From Bacteroidetes bacterium UBA2664 (GTDB lineage Bacteria; Bacteroidota; Rhodothermia; Balneolales; Balneolaceae), in NCBI GenBank assembly GCA_002359315.1, contig DEMS01000028.1, positions 153,155 to 217,154 of the forward strand: DNA of 64,000 nucleotides, written 5' to 3'. A program made the position numbers and the translations under genes. The notes under the pieces were generated by a model, which did no database searches, was not told the DNA's origin, and was given only the letters and a program-made list of their open reading frames with translations. Positions within the stretch are counted from its first letter, which is position 1, and every line of letters begins with the position of its first letter. Shown piece after piece: positions 45,337 through 53,277 of the stretch.

Positions 45337-46200
45337 TTAAAAAATAAGCAGTAAACTGATGTTTCCTGATCTACCCTTGGCGACTTGACTTCCGCTGTAA
45401 TCATAATATATCTGAGCTATAATGCCTACAGATTCAGGTCGGATCATCCATAAAAGTCCGCCGCCCGCTTTATGACCGTCAAAATTTGTGTTGATAAATA
45501 TATTTTGAGGATTAAATGTCACTTCACCGCTTTCAGACCACCTGCCACTTAGTTCCAATAAAAGCTGCAGGTTATTTGCCAGACTAATACCGGCGCTTGC
45601 TGTATAAATCCATTGCCATATATCAGTCTCTAAATAGCTTCGAATACCACCGCCAATTTGATAATATGCAGCTCGCTCACCTAATAGTAAATCTCCGGCT
45701 GCAACCAGTTGAGCATCGATTCCATAATATCCATATCCGGGCACAGGTGATGTTTCACTTTCATAGGCAGGCAGCAATAGCAATACTTTAGCAGAGAGCA
45801 TGAAATCCTGTTTTGGGTAGTAAAACCTATATGCTAATCCTGCCTCAATATCACCAAAAGAGCATCGTTCTTCGGCAAATGTCAGATTTTGAAAAGAAGC
45901 ACATGTATATGGCGCCGATAGTATACCGGTCATATTTAAAGATAATCCGTGCTCAACATAAACACGATAGGAGAGAGAGTGATAGTATCCCTCCTCATCA
46001 TAATGGCTCAAATTCCGATTGATATCCCAAAAGGCATTCGCATGATAGTAAAATAGTCCGTTGATTAAAGTGGTTTGATTTTTACCGGCAGGAAACCCGG
46101 TTGCATAAGCAGCTGAAGTAAGGGTTGGGAAAAGAACTATCAAGATGAGATAGCGCAGTGAATTCATCATAATATAGACCGTTGAATTAAGGTACTTCAA
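45337..46200 (-). CDS. outer-membrane beta-barrel in exopolysaccharide locus
   Basis: 287 aa; the start may instead be Met11 or Met12 (near 46165-46170), which gives a cleaner signal peptide (SLRYLILIVLFPTLTSAAYA). About 12 amphipathic aromatic strands follow (LFYYHANAFWDINR, SLSYRVYVEHGLSL, EAGLAYRFYYPKQD, YYQIGGGIRSYLE), and the protein ends ISLLLIF with a terminal Phe. There is one plausible disulfide pair in a loop (CASF...EERC). No TPR domain is fused, unlike BcsC. It overlaps the BcsB-like gene by 4 bp. It may be the outer-membrane exit or a structural porin of the polymer pathway (inference). Confidence 0.7.
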   Translation of the reverse strand: MKYLNSTVYIMMNSLRYLILIVLFPTLTSAAYATGFPAGKNQTTLINGLFYYHANAFWDINRNLSHYDEEGYYHSLSYRVYVEHGLSLNMTGILSAPYTCASFQNLTFAEERCSFGDIEAGLAYRFYYPKQDFMLSAKVLLLLPAYESETSPVPGYGYYGIDAQLVAAGDLLLGERAAYYQIGGGIRSYLETDIWQWIYTASAGISLANNLQLLLELSGRWSESGEVTFNPQNIFINTNFDGHKAGGGLLWMIRPESVGIIAQIYYDYSGSQVAKGRSGNISLLLIF

Positions 46201-48224
46201 TTAAACTGTTCCCGTGCGGCATGGACTGATTTTTTAAGCAATAAATAGATGACAAAAATGATAATTAGAATGACGATAAGAATGATATAACCATACTGTA
46301 AGAACCAGCCGCGAACATCAAAACCGGATTCTACTTCAACGATCGTCGTATATTGATTGATATTAAAAAAGTGGCTTTCATCATCATGGGCAATGGAGAC
46401 ATTCGTATTAAGGCGTCCGAAATCTTCCTGAAGGTTTTGGGTGACGGCGATGAGTCCGGCACCGGGATCCGGACCCATTGTACTTAAGAGTAGAATAGGC
46501 AGATTATTTTCCCAGAATACTTGTGCAATTCCAATATTTATATCATCAGTCAGTTCAAAAAGACTGCGGCCAAGGTTTTCTGACAGAATTCTTGAATTTG
46601 ATTTTGTTATCAGATTTCTGGCACTGAACTTACTAAAAAGATTCGAATCCTGTTTTGTAATTCCAATTATAGGTGCATTAGGCAGAGGTTGATTCTCATA
46701 GGCAGATGTAAAATGTACTCTGGGATATATTTCCATGCTGCTTCGCCGATTCGTATTCAGATGTTTAACGATGGAAGATGCAGCATTAATAAAATCGAAT
46801 GTAATATCATTATCCATGATGATCATAGTATCCTGTCTGTATGCTTGTGCTGCATAATGGTAAAAAGAGAGGATTTCGGGTCGATAAAATCCACTTGCCA
46901 AAAAACCCGATTCGTGAAAGTTTAATTGAGCATAGAAATCCTCTACAGATCCTGTACACTCTCCGGAAGCAGGATAGAACACAAATTCAACGGTTAATTC
47001 ATTAAAAGGGAGAATAAGATCCTCACGAATATTGGTAGATAGACGTAATAGTCCACTATTATCAAGTCGAGTATTTGTTAGAAGTATATTATTGAGGTAA
47101 ATATTTAAGAAGGCACTTTGCCGGCCGGTTACTGACTTATATCTGGCACTTAAAACAAATTCCAAATTGTTAGGCATAAAGCCGAAATCTGTAGTGGTAA
47201 AATTATGAACAGACTGCAGCAGCCCTATACCCTGAAGTCTTTCCGGTGTCTGATCTGGATCTACAAGCGGTAATCGCTCACGACGGTATATTCGGGGTAA
47301 ATCAAACGGTGCTACAGCGTTTTTAACATTCAGCCACTGACCATATGCTGATGCAGACTGATTATGATCAAGTAAAGTGTAAACAGCACTGTTGTAACCG
47401 GCGGTTCCGTTTCCTGTTACAACTAAATGTTTTGTAGTGGTGTTCGGCTGATTTTGTCTGACATGCTCAATTTCAACGATTTCAAGTAATCCTTCTCCTT
47501 CTGCAGGGATATTTCTGATTTTTTCACGAATTCGTTGTGGCATTTTTTGCCACTCACCAAAAATGACAGAATTTGGCCTTGATAGGGCTTCATTGTAATC
47601 GACAATTGCCACATCAGAAATATCATAATGTTTATTTAAATGTGCTGAAAACCAGGTAGCACCTTCAATATCATTCGTTCCAATGGAGCGGGGCAGGCCA
47701 ATATGTTGTATGCTGGGAAGAATTCCTGAAATATTTACAGTTCCAATGATACCGGTTCTATGTAATTGAATCATTGATGAATTTCGCACATTTAACCATA
47801 GGCTTCGTGCTAATATATCCCGGCAACGATCATCAAAGATAGTAAGTTCAGTGACTACGTCTAATTTCAGGAAATTATCCTCCAACAGTTGAGCATCATT
47901 TAAAGGCACAACAAGTCTGTCCGGTAAATTTCTTAGTGAAATGGTACGATGAGCAACGTCTCCAAGTCTGATAGTGACAAAAGATCTATCCATCAATAAG
48001 GTTTCGGCAAATCCCATATCCAATGAAATATGGCTTTGTGATAAATCCGTATCGGGAGGGATTCGAAAAAACCAACTTTGGAAACCACTCATTCCTTCCA
48101 GTGTCACATCATTGTAATCATAGGATTCGAAAGTCCTCGTTTGAGCTGACAGCAAGCCAGCTTGACATAGAATGAGCAGAAGTAAAAGAAGAATTTTAAT
48201 TTTTTTCATTTTCAATTTGTTCAA
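46197..48224 (-). CDS. BcsB-like periplasmic polysaccharide synthase subunit
   Basis: 675 aa. Signal peptide (1-27, ending LLSAQ), a large periplasmic beta-rich region and one C-terminal membrane helix (about 645-668, YIILIVILIIIFVIYLLLKK). This is the BcsB layout: repeated carbohydrate-binding-like and flavodoxin-like domains. Landmarks are SWFFRIPPDTDLSQSHISLDM, LPDRLVVPLNDAQLLEDNFLKLD, FDDRC, and later LNIYLNNILLTNTRL and ILPFNELTVEFVFYP. In cellulose synthases BcsB guides the polymer from BcsA through the periplasm. Here the partner would be the MshEN-GT2. It overlaps the histidine-kinase stop region by 29 bp. Confidence 0.8.
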   Translation of the reverse strand: MNKLKMKKIKILLLLLLILCQAGLLSAQTRTFESYDYNDVTLEGMSGFQSWFFRIPPDTDLSQSHISLDMGFAETLLMDRSFVTIRLGDVAHRTISLRNLPDRLVVPLNDAQLLEDNFLKLDVVTELTIFDDRCRDILARSLWLNVRNSSMIQLHRTGIIGTVNISGILPSIQHIGLPRSIGTNDIEGATWFSAHLNKHYDISDVAIVDYNEALSRPNSVIFGEWQKMPQRIREKIRNIPAEGEGLLEIVEIEHVRQNQPNTTTKHLVVTGNGTAGYNSAVYTLLDHNQSASAYGQWLNVKNAVAPFDLPRIYRRERLPLVDPDQTPERLQGIGLLQSVHNFTTTDFGFMPNNLEFVLSARYKSVTGRQSAFLNIYLNNILLTNTRLDNSGLLRLSTNIREDLILPFNELTVEFVFYPASGECTGSVEDFYAQLNFHESGFLASGFYRPEILSFYHYAAQAYRQDTMIIMDNDITFDFINAASSIVKHLNTNRRSSMEIYPRVHFTSAYENQPLPNAPIIGITKQDSNLFSKFSARNLITKSNSRILSENLGRSLFELTDDINIGIAQVFWENNLPILLLSTMGPDPGAGLIAVTQNLQEDFGRLNTNVSIAHDDESHFFNINQYTTIVEVESGFDVRGWFLQYGYIILIVILIIIFVIYLLLKKSVHAAREQFN

Positions 48225-49659
48225 AATATTCTTGTAAAGGGTACTCCACCATAAAGTATAAACCCGAATGAGGATTTGCTGAATAATAAAGATTACCGTT
48301 CAAGTTATGTGTAAGCACTTTTGCAAGTGATAGACCCAGGCCTTGTCCCGGCATGGCTGTTCTTTTTTCTTTAGTAATCGACTCCAAAGAATCAAAAAGA
48401 TCATCAAGTTGTTCGATATTAATGTTAATTCTTGATTGTGTAATGTGGATTCGCACTTTTTTTAATTCTTTTTCTACAATTATTTTCAATTCCCCATTAT
48501 TGGCTGCGAGTTTGATAGAATATTTTATGAGGTTTGAAAAGATTTGTTTGAGGCTAAACAGATCGCCTAATATTTCAACCGGTTCCTTTGGCAATTCAAT
48601 ATTTAAGTCAATATTCCTATCATGAGCTTCAAAACTGAATTTTTTATATTCATTCTTAATAATTGGCAAAATATCAATTGCTTCTAATTTCATTATAGGC
48701 TCTTTATTAAAAGCCTTAAGATTTACATAACGATCCATGACTTCATTAATCTCATGGGCCGAATCTTCGATGTAATCAAGATATTGACGAAGCTTATCGG
48801 GTAAATCACTGAATTCAATAGATATGATCTGCAAAAATCCAAAAATACGTGTTAATGGATTTTTAACACCGTGATTAGCGACATTCAAAAATCTGTTTTT
48901 TTCAATATTTAAATCTTCAAGAGAGTGTTTTGAGGTACTTAGTTTGTCACGCTGTATAATAATATTACGGATCTCTTTTTGTAAGATTTCCCTGTACTTC
49001 TCCTGATACAGTTCGAATTTTACATTTTTACCTTGATATTCAAATCTAAGAGCTGAAATGAATGCAGAAAGCATCATTACCCCAATGTAAAAGAAACCCC
49101 CTGATTCCAGATATTCTATTAATGGAGATTCAGTAAAAAACAGCAGAATTACAATATAGCTGATTATGGAAAACAGAACCTGAAACACAGAATGTTGGGG
49201 CCTCCATACCATCACTGCCAGGATAAAAACTGAGCTCACAGAGAGTAAGACCATATAAAAATAATGAGCGATCAAAGGAGCGTAGAGCGAGAAAAAAATC
49301 ATTTGAAGGGTAATCCCGCCCAATAGAATATGAATAGGTAGAGAAATGATTAAATTTGATTTCTTTACAAATTCAAATAATAGAAATACAGCCCCAAGTA
49401 ATATAAATCGGAGAAGTAAAAATTCAATCCATAAATGATTGATATACAGAAAATCAAGTCCGCTAAAAAGAGGGTATATGAAGATTGTGGTCCAAACAAT
49501 TAAATTCTGAGATATTCGGCTATTTCGAAGCAGTTTATCATCAACTTCAGCACCGGAAATTAAAATATCATCAGAATCTTCACCGGGAATAGTAGAAAAG
49601 CTATTCAGCTTTTCACTTTCCATTGAATCGGAAATATTATTATTGGTTGAATTTTTCAT
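48196..49659 (-). CDS. membrane histidine kinase with degenerate ATP-binding domain
   Basis: 487 aa. A charged N-terminus (1-50) precedes about six hydrophobic helices (52-205), then a coiled coil (210-255). The DHp helix keeps the phospho-acceptor: NVANHGVKNPL with His263. The HATPase domain is recognisable but damaged. The N-box reads NLIKYSIK, with Tyr380 in place of the metal-binding Asn. The G1 box (DxGxG) is replaced by QSRININ (409-415). Only the G2 box GQGLGL (438-443) is intact. It may accept or remove phosphate rather than make it, or act as a sensor scaffold. A CheY-like response regulator lies 106 bp upstream, and BcsB-like overlaps downstream. Confidence 0.85.
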   Translation of the reverse strand: MKNSTNNNISDSMESEKLNSFSTIPGEDSDDILISGAEVDDKLLRNSRISQNLIVWTTIFIYPLFSGLDFLYINHLWIEFLLLRFILLGAVFLLFEFVKKSNLIISLPIHILLGGITLQMIFFSLYAPLIAHYFYMVLLSVSSVFILAVMVWRPQHSVFQVLFSIISYIVILLFFTESPLIEYLESGGFFYIGVMMLSAFISALRFEYQGKNVKFELYQEKYREILQKEIRNIIIQRDKLSTSKHSLEDLNIEKNRFLNVANHGVKNPLTRIFGFLQIISIEFSDLPDKLRQYLDYIEDSAHEINEVMDRYVNLKAFNKEPIMKLEAIDILPIIKNEYKKFSFEAHDRNIDLNIELPKEPVEILGDLFSLKQIFSNLIKYSIKLAANNGELKIIVEKELKKVRIHITQSRININIEQLDDLFDSLESITKEKRTAMPGQGLGLSLAKVLTHNLNGNLYYSANPHSGLYFMVEYPLQEYFEQIENEKN

Positions 49660-49765
49660 TTAAAAAAAATTCGGGATAAATTAGCAGTATGATATGAATT
49701 GGGACAACATAGAATAAAATGTAAGTTACTCAATAATTTGATTGGATTTAGCCATTCATATGTAC

Positions 49766-50131
49766 TTAAGCTTCCTTAAATAAGTAATAGTCTACTCTTT
49801 CTTTTAGGTGTTCCAATTTATAGGGTTTTAAGATATGCCCTACCATGCCAACCTTTTTATGTAAACCCTTTTCAATAGTACTTGAATCAGCCGTTACTGC
49901 AATAATGGGTATATTATATTTTTCAATTATTTTTTCAGCAGTTTTCAAACCATCTAGTGAAGGCATATTAATATCCATTAGTATGATATCAAACTGATGT
50001 TCTTCAACCAATTTAATAGCCTCATAGCCATCCCATGCACACGTCGCTTTAAATCCCAGATGTTCAAGCATTTTTTTTGCCAACATCATATTTGTATGCT
50101 CGTCATCAACAATTAAAATATGTTTTATCAT
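49766..50131 (-). CDS. stand-alone CheY-like response regulator receiver
   Basis: 121 aa, a receiver domain with no output domain. The acidic pocket (Asp9, Asp10), phospho-acceptor Asp53 (LMDINMP), Thr80 (AVTAD) and Lys102 (LKPYK) are all present. It probably works by protein-protein contact. As the first gene of the minus-strand locus it may receive phosphate from another kinase and interact with the degenerate kinase just downstream, or control the synthase directly (inference). Confidence 0.93.
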   Translation of the reverse strand: MIKHILIVDDEHTNMMLAKKMLEHLGFKATCAWDGYEAIKLVEEHQFDIILMDINMPSLDGLKTAEKIIEKYNIPIIAVTADSSTIEKGLHKKVGMVGHILKPYKLEHLKERVDYYLFKEA

Positions 50132-50490
50132 CAGAAATCGCGTTCATGTAAAATGGGAGAAAACATTTATGTTTTTTATTTGAGTGTAAAATTATGAAAA
50201 GAAAAATTAAGTATTGATTAGTATTATTTAATCTTTCTAAGTCAGATAAGTTATTAATTGACAATGATATAACCGTATATCAATAAGAATCAAATAATAA
50301 ATATTTAGATTATATCACCGATCTGATAAAACCAAAGTGATGACGGCAAGTTTTTATTGGAATAGATTCCATATGTTCAGCACTAATAAATCAGAACAGA
50401 TAGGCAAATTGCATTCTGATATAGTGTCTTTCGTCCCGATGATTTTCGTATATGTTTAAGATCGGTATCATCTTGCAGTAACTCCACCTA
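50132..50490. other. intergenic region upstream of the exopolysaccharide locus
   Basis: 359 bp, strongly AT-rich, between the response regulator and the MORN lipoprotein gene (both minus). It should hold the locus promoter. No open frame or RNA gene is visible. A short inverted repeat lies at 50265-50282. Confidence 0.5.
50265..50282. promoter_or_regulatory. inverted repeat, possible operator
   Basis: TGATATA-ACCG-TATATCA is a perfect 7-bp inverted repeat, about 134 bp upstream of the response-regulator start. AT-rich symmetry can arise by chance; no regulator is implied. Confidence 0.25.
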
Positions 50491-51570
50491 TTACTGAATT
50501 GGAGAACCATTTGTATATAGGGTAGAAATGATCATTTCACCATTTTCATCCCACTCTTCGTACAATCCGTGCCTTACACCATTTCGATAGGTCGTAGTAA
50601 TCTTTAAAACTTCATTTTCATACCATTCGTTGTAGGTTCCGTTCAGCTTACCATCTTCATAGAGTGCCATGGATTTTAAATTTCCATTATCATACCATAT
50701 CTCTTCCAAACCGTTTTTTTCACCATTAGTATACTCAGTTTTCCTAACCAGTAATCCTTCTCTGTTAAACTCCTCTACGATTCCCTCTTCATTATTATTT
50801 ACGTAGGTACCATGTCTTTGAAGTACTCCATTCTCAAACCATTCTTCAAAAGGCCCATTTTGTTGATCATTGATATAATTCAGGCGTCTGATTTGTTGTT
50901 CATCTTCATTAAATTCGTCAAAAACACCTTCTCTTTTCCCTTCAATATAGTTGCCGGTCAGTTTCAAGACACCATTATCAAACCATTCTTCGTAGAGTCC
51001 GTGAAGAAGATTATTTTTAAATATTTCACGTTTGATCATTTGGCCATCCCGGTTAAACTCTTCAAATATTCCTTCTTTACTTCCGTTTTGATAATGCCCA
51101 ATGATGTACAGATTACCGTTATCAAACCACTCTTCATATACTCCTGATAGTTGTCCGTCAGAGTACTCGGTTTTAATTTTCAGATTTCCATTTTCATGCC
51201 ATTCTTCATAGCCACCATGCAATTTTCCTTCCTTATAATTGGTAATAATTTTCATCGTTCCACTTTCAAACCACTCCTGATAGCTCCCTTCCATGAGATG
51301 ATTATTGATATTGTAACTTTTTGCTAACTCTCCATGTGGAAAGAATTCAAATTGTGGCCCCTGTCTGTACCCATCTTGATAATAGTACTCAAATTTGAGT
51401 CCCCCGGATTCCCATTCACTAAATACGATGCCTGAATAAGGAGATCTGCCAAAGTAGAGTCTTTCATCCCGATCAGTAAGCTGTAGTAAACTGGTATACC
51501 TGTCTGTACACCCAGATATGAAAATTGGCAGAATAACCACTAGAATAAATGGGAAAAGAGCTTTTTTCAT
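50491..51570 (-). CDS. lipoprotein of tandem MORN-2 (YwqK-like) repeats
   Basis: 359 aa. Lipoprotein signal with Cys21 (FISGC). Almost the whole mature protein is about 12 copies of a roughly 23-residue unit of the form G-YEEWFDNGNLK--Y--GK, for example LHGLYEEWFDNGVLKLTGNY and KNGLEEIWYDNGNLKSMALY. This is the MORN_2/YwqK family, common in Bacteroidota as surface or periplasmic beta-repeat proteins. YwqK is named as an antitoxin component in Bacillus, but no toxin gene is adjacent, so that role is not supported. Copies alternate between a WFDNG and an EFNREG version, suggesting paired duplication. Confidence 0.88.
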   Translation of the reverse strand: MKKALFPFILVVILPIFISGCTDRYTSLLQLTDRDERLYFGRSPYSGIVFSEWESGGLKFEYYYQDGYRQGPQFEFFPHGELAKSYNINNHLMEGSYQEWFESGTMKIITNYKEGKLHGGYEEWHENGNLKIKTEYSDGQLSGVYEEWFDNGNLYIIGHYQNGSKEGIFEEFNRDGQMIKREIFKNNLLHGLYEEWFDNGVLKLTGNYIEGKREGVFDEFNEDEQQIRRLNYINDQQNGPFEEWFENGVLQRHGTYVNNNEEGIVEEFNREGLLVRKTEYTNGEKNGLEEIWYDNGNLKSMALYEDGKLNGTYNEWYENEVLKITTTYRNGVRHGLYEEWDENGEMIISTLYTNGSPIQ

Positions 51571-52012
51571 AAAATCAAGGAGTCTTTGAAGATTGATTGA
51601 GATTTAGATTGAACAAATCCGGTTTACAATTCAGTTATTAAATTATTACGAAATATAAGTAATGAGATATTTAACGGTTGTTGATCGAAAAGGTTGTTAA
51701 ATAATGAATATATTTACTCAATGAATTTAAAATTGTTTAGTACTTCTTGAGTTCATCAATCATTTTAGATTCTGAGTATCAGGTCCATAGGAGTGTTGCA
51801 TCCTTTAAATAGTCGACCAATATATAGAAATCAGATTTTTATACATACTGATTTTTTTATTCAGATTCGAATAAATCACTTTCCAATAAATGATTCGAAT
51901 CGATTCACTTGTTTGTAATGGGGGAGTGATTTAATTTATTTTTACAAGATGTTTATTTTCTAAATTGAGTTGAACTCATTTGAATTAAGGAACAGAGTAT
52001 TTACGAAAAACG
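51571..52012. other. divergent intergenic region, no gene seen
   Basis: 442 bp between the MORN lipoprotein and pta. It is AT-rich, without an open frame or RNA gene that I can support. It holds a repeated GATTCGAAT motif (51864-51872 and 51892-51901). Confidence 0.5.
51864..51901. promoter_or_regulatory. paired GATTCGAAT palindromes upstream of pta
   Basis: GATTCGAAT at 51864-51872 and the full palindrome GATTCGAATC at 51892-51901, 28 bp apart, about 110-150 bp upstream of pta. Spacing near three helical turns could suit a dimeric regulator, but no factor is known to me. Confidence 0.25.
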
Positions 52013-52990
52013 ATGAATCAGATCGAAAAAATCAGAGAGAAAGCATCAAAAAAGATCCGCAGAATAATTCTTCCTGAGGCGGAAAAAGATATTCGTGTTA
52101 TTAAAGCGGGAATTCAACTTCAGTTGTTAAACCTTGTGGAGCCGATCCTTTTAGGAGATCGTGATAAGATTGAATTATTGTGTAAGTCAGAAGGGGTCGC
52201 TTTTCCGGAGAAGATTGATATCTATCCCTATCAAAATGAGAACGACCGGGATAAAAAATTCAATTTCTTTAAAGAAAAATTGGCTCATAAAAATCCGACG
52301 GATAATCAAATTTACAAAATGTGTGAAAATGATCTTTTCACAGCCGGCTGGCTTTTAAAGAATGAATTTGCTGATGGTGCGGTAGCAGGATCCATTGCAT
52401 CTACCTCTGATGTTATTATAGCTGCAATTAGAACAGTCGGTGTTTCCTCTGGATCAAAACTTGTATCCAGCTCTTTTTTAATGGAATTACCGGATGGAAG
52501 AGTGTTTACGTATGCAGATTGTGCAGTGGTGCCTTACCCCACCTCAGATCAGTTGGCATCTATAGCGATTGATTCAGGTGTAACACATCAAGTCCTGACC
52601 GGTAATGAGCCCCGGATAGCATTTCTTTCATTTTCAACAAAAGGAAGTGCTGAACATGAATCGGTGTCTTTAGTGAGAGATGCATTTAATAAAGCAAAAA
52701 CCAGGAGCGAATGGAAGATGGATGGCGAGCTGCAATTTGATACGGCATTAATTCCCTCTATTGCAAAAAGGAAAGCACCCGGATCAACACTTCAGGGTGA
52801 CGCCTCTGTATTTATCTTTCCAAATCTTGATGCCGCAAATATTGCCTATAAAATTACGGAAAGATTAGGAGGGGCTGTAGCAACCGGGCCGGTGCTGCAA
52901 GGACTGAATAAACCATTTATGGACTTATCAAGGGGTTGCTCTGTTGATGATATTGTCAATACAGCTTGTGTTTGTGCTCTCTTAAATTGA
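52013..52990 (+). CDS. pta: phosphate acetyltransferase
   Basis: 325 aa, the short single-domain Pta form. It interconverts acetyl-CoA and acetyl phosphate. IILPEAEKDIRVIKAG starts the family core. ADGAVAGSIASTSDVIIAAIRTVG and PYPTSDQLASIAIDSG follow. KAPGSTLQGDASVFIFPNLDAANIAYKITER near the C-terminus is diagnostic (landmarks SVFIFPNLDAANIAYK and GPVLQGLNKPFMDLSRG). No acetate kinase gene is adjacent. A structured intergenic stretch follows before sufB. Confidence 0.96.
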   Translation: MNQIEKIREKASKKIRRIILPEAEKDIRVIKAGIQLQLLNLVEPILLGDRDKIELLCKSEGVAFPEKIDIYPYQNENDRDKKFNFFKEKLAHKNPTDNQIYKMCENDLFTAGWLLKNEFADGAVAGSIASTSDVIIAAIRTVGVSSGSKLVSSSFLMELPDGRVFTYADCAVVPYPTSDQLASIAIDSGVTHQVLTGNEPRIAFLSFSTKGSAEHESVSLVRDAFNKAKTRSEWKMDGELQFDTALIPSIAKRKAPGSTLQGDASVFIFPNLDAANIAYKITERLGGAVATGPVLQGLNKPFMDLSRGCSVDDIVNTACVCALLN

Positions 52991-53016
52991 TTTAGGTTGA
53001 TCTTTTTTTAAAGAAT

Positions 53017-53065
53017 TTTGGACAGCTTAGGCTTGCAAAGCCTTCTGATTGTGTCAAAATTGGCT
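53017..53065 (+). other. hairpin-containing intergenic element between pta and sufB
   Basis: AGGCTT-GCA-AAGCCT (53029-53043) is a 6-bp hairpin nested in an imperfect outer pairing of TTTTGGACA with TGTGTCAAAA. No U tract follows the inner hairpin, so it could be a weak pta terminator or a structured leader for the suf operon. Confidence 0.35.
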
Positions 53066-53277
53066 CTATCGCTCTGATAGCATCTATCAATTGGATTTTA
53101 AGTCCGATTAACTCTTTCTTAAAGTTGATTTGGTTGCTTTGGGGTGCGTCTTAATTTCCTTATATTTATTCATTCCAAATAAGTATAGTATTGAAAAGCG
53201 CCATTTTTTTGAATTGGAATACGATTTATGTTGTACGATGACATAAATAAATTATTTAATAAATAATATCAGAATTT

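Noticed and set aside
41016..50131. Standard bacterial cellulose synthase (bcsABC) operon
   Set aside because: There is no PilZ domain on the glycosyltransferase, no BcsC-type TPR barrel, no BcsZ cellulase, and the GT2 has an MshEN-like domain instead.
50491..51570. YwqK antitoxin of a toxin-antitoxin pair
   Set aside because: The match is only to MORN_2 repeats; the protein is a lipoprotein and no toxin gene is adjacent.
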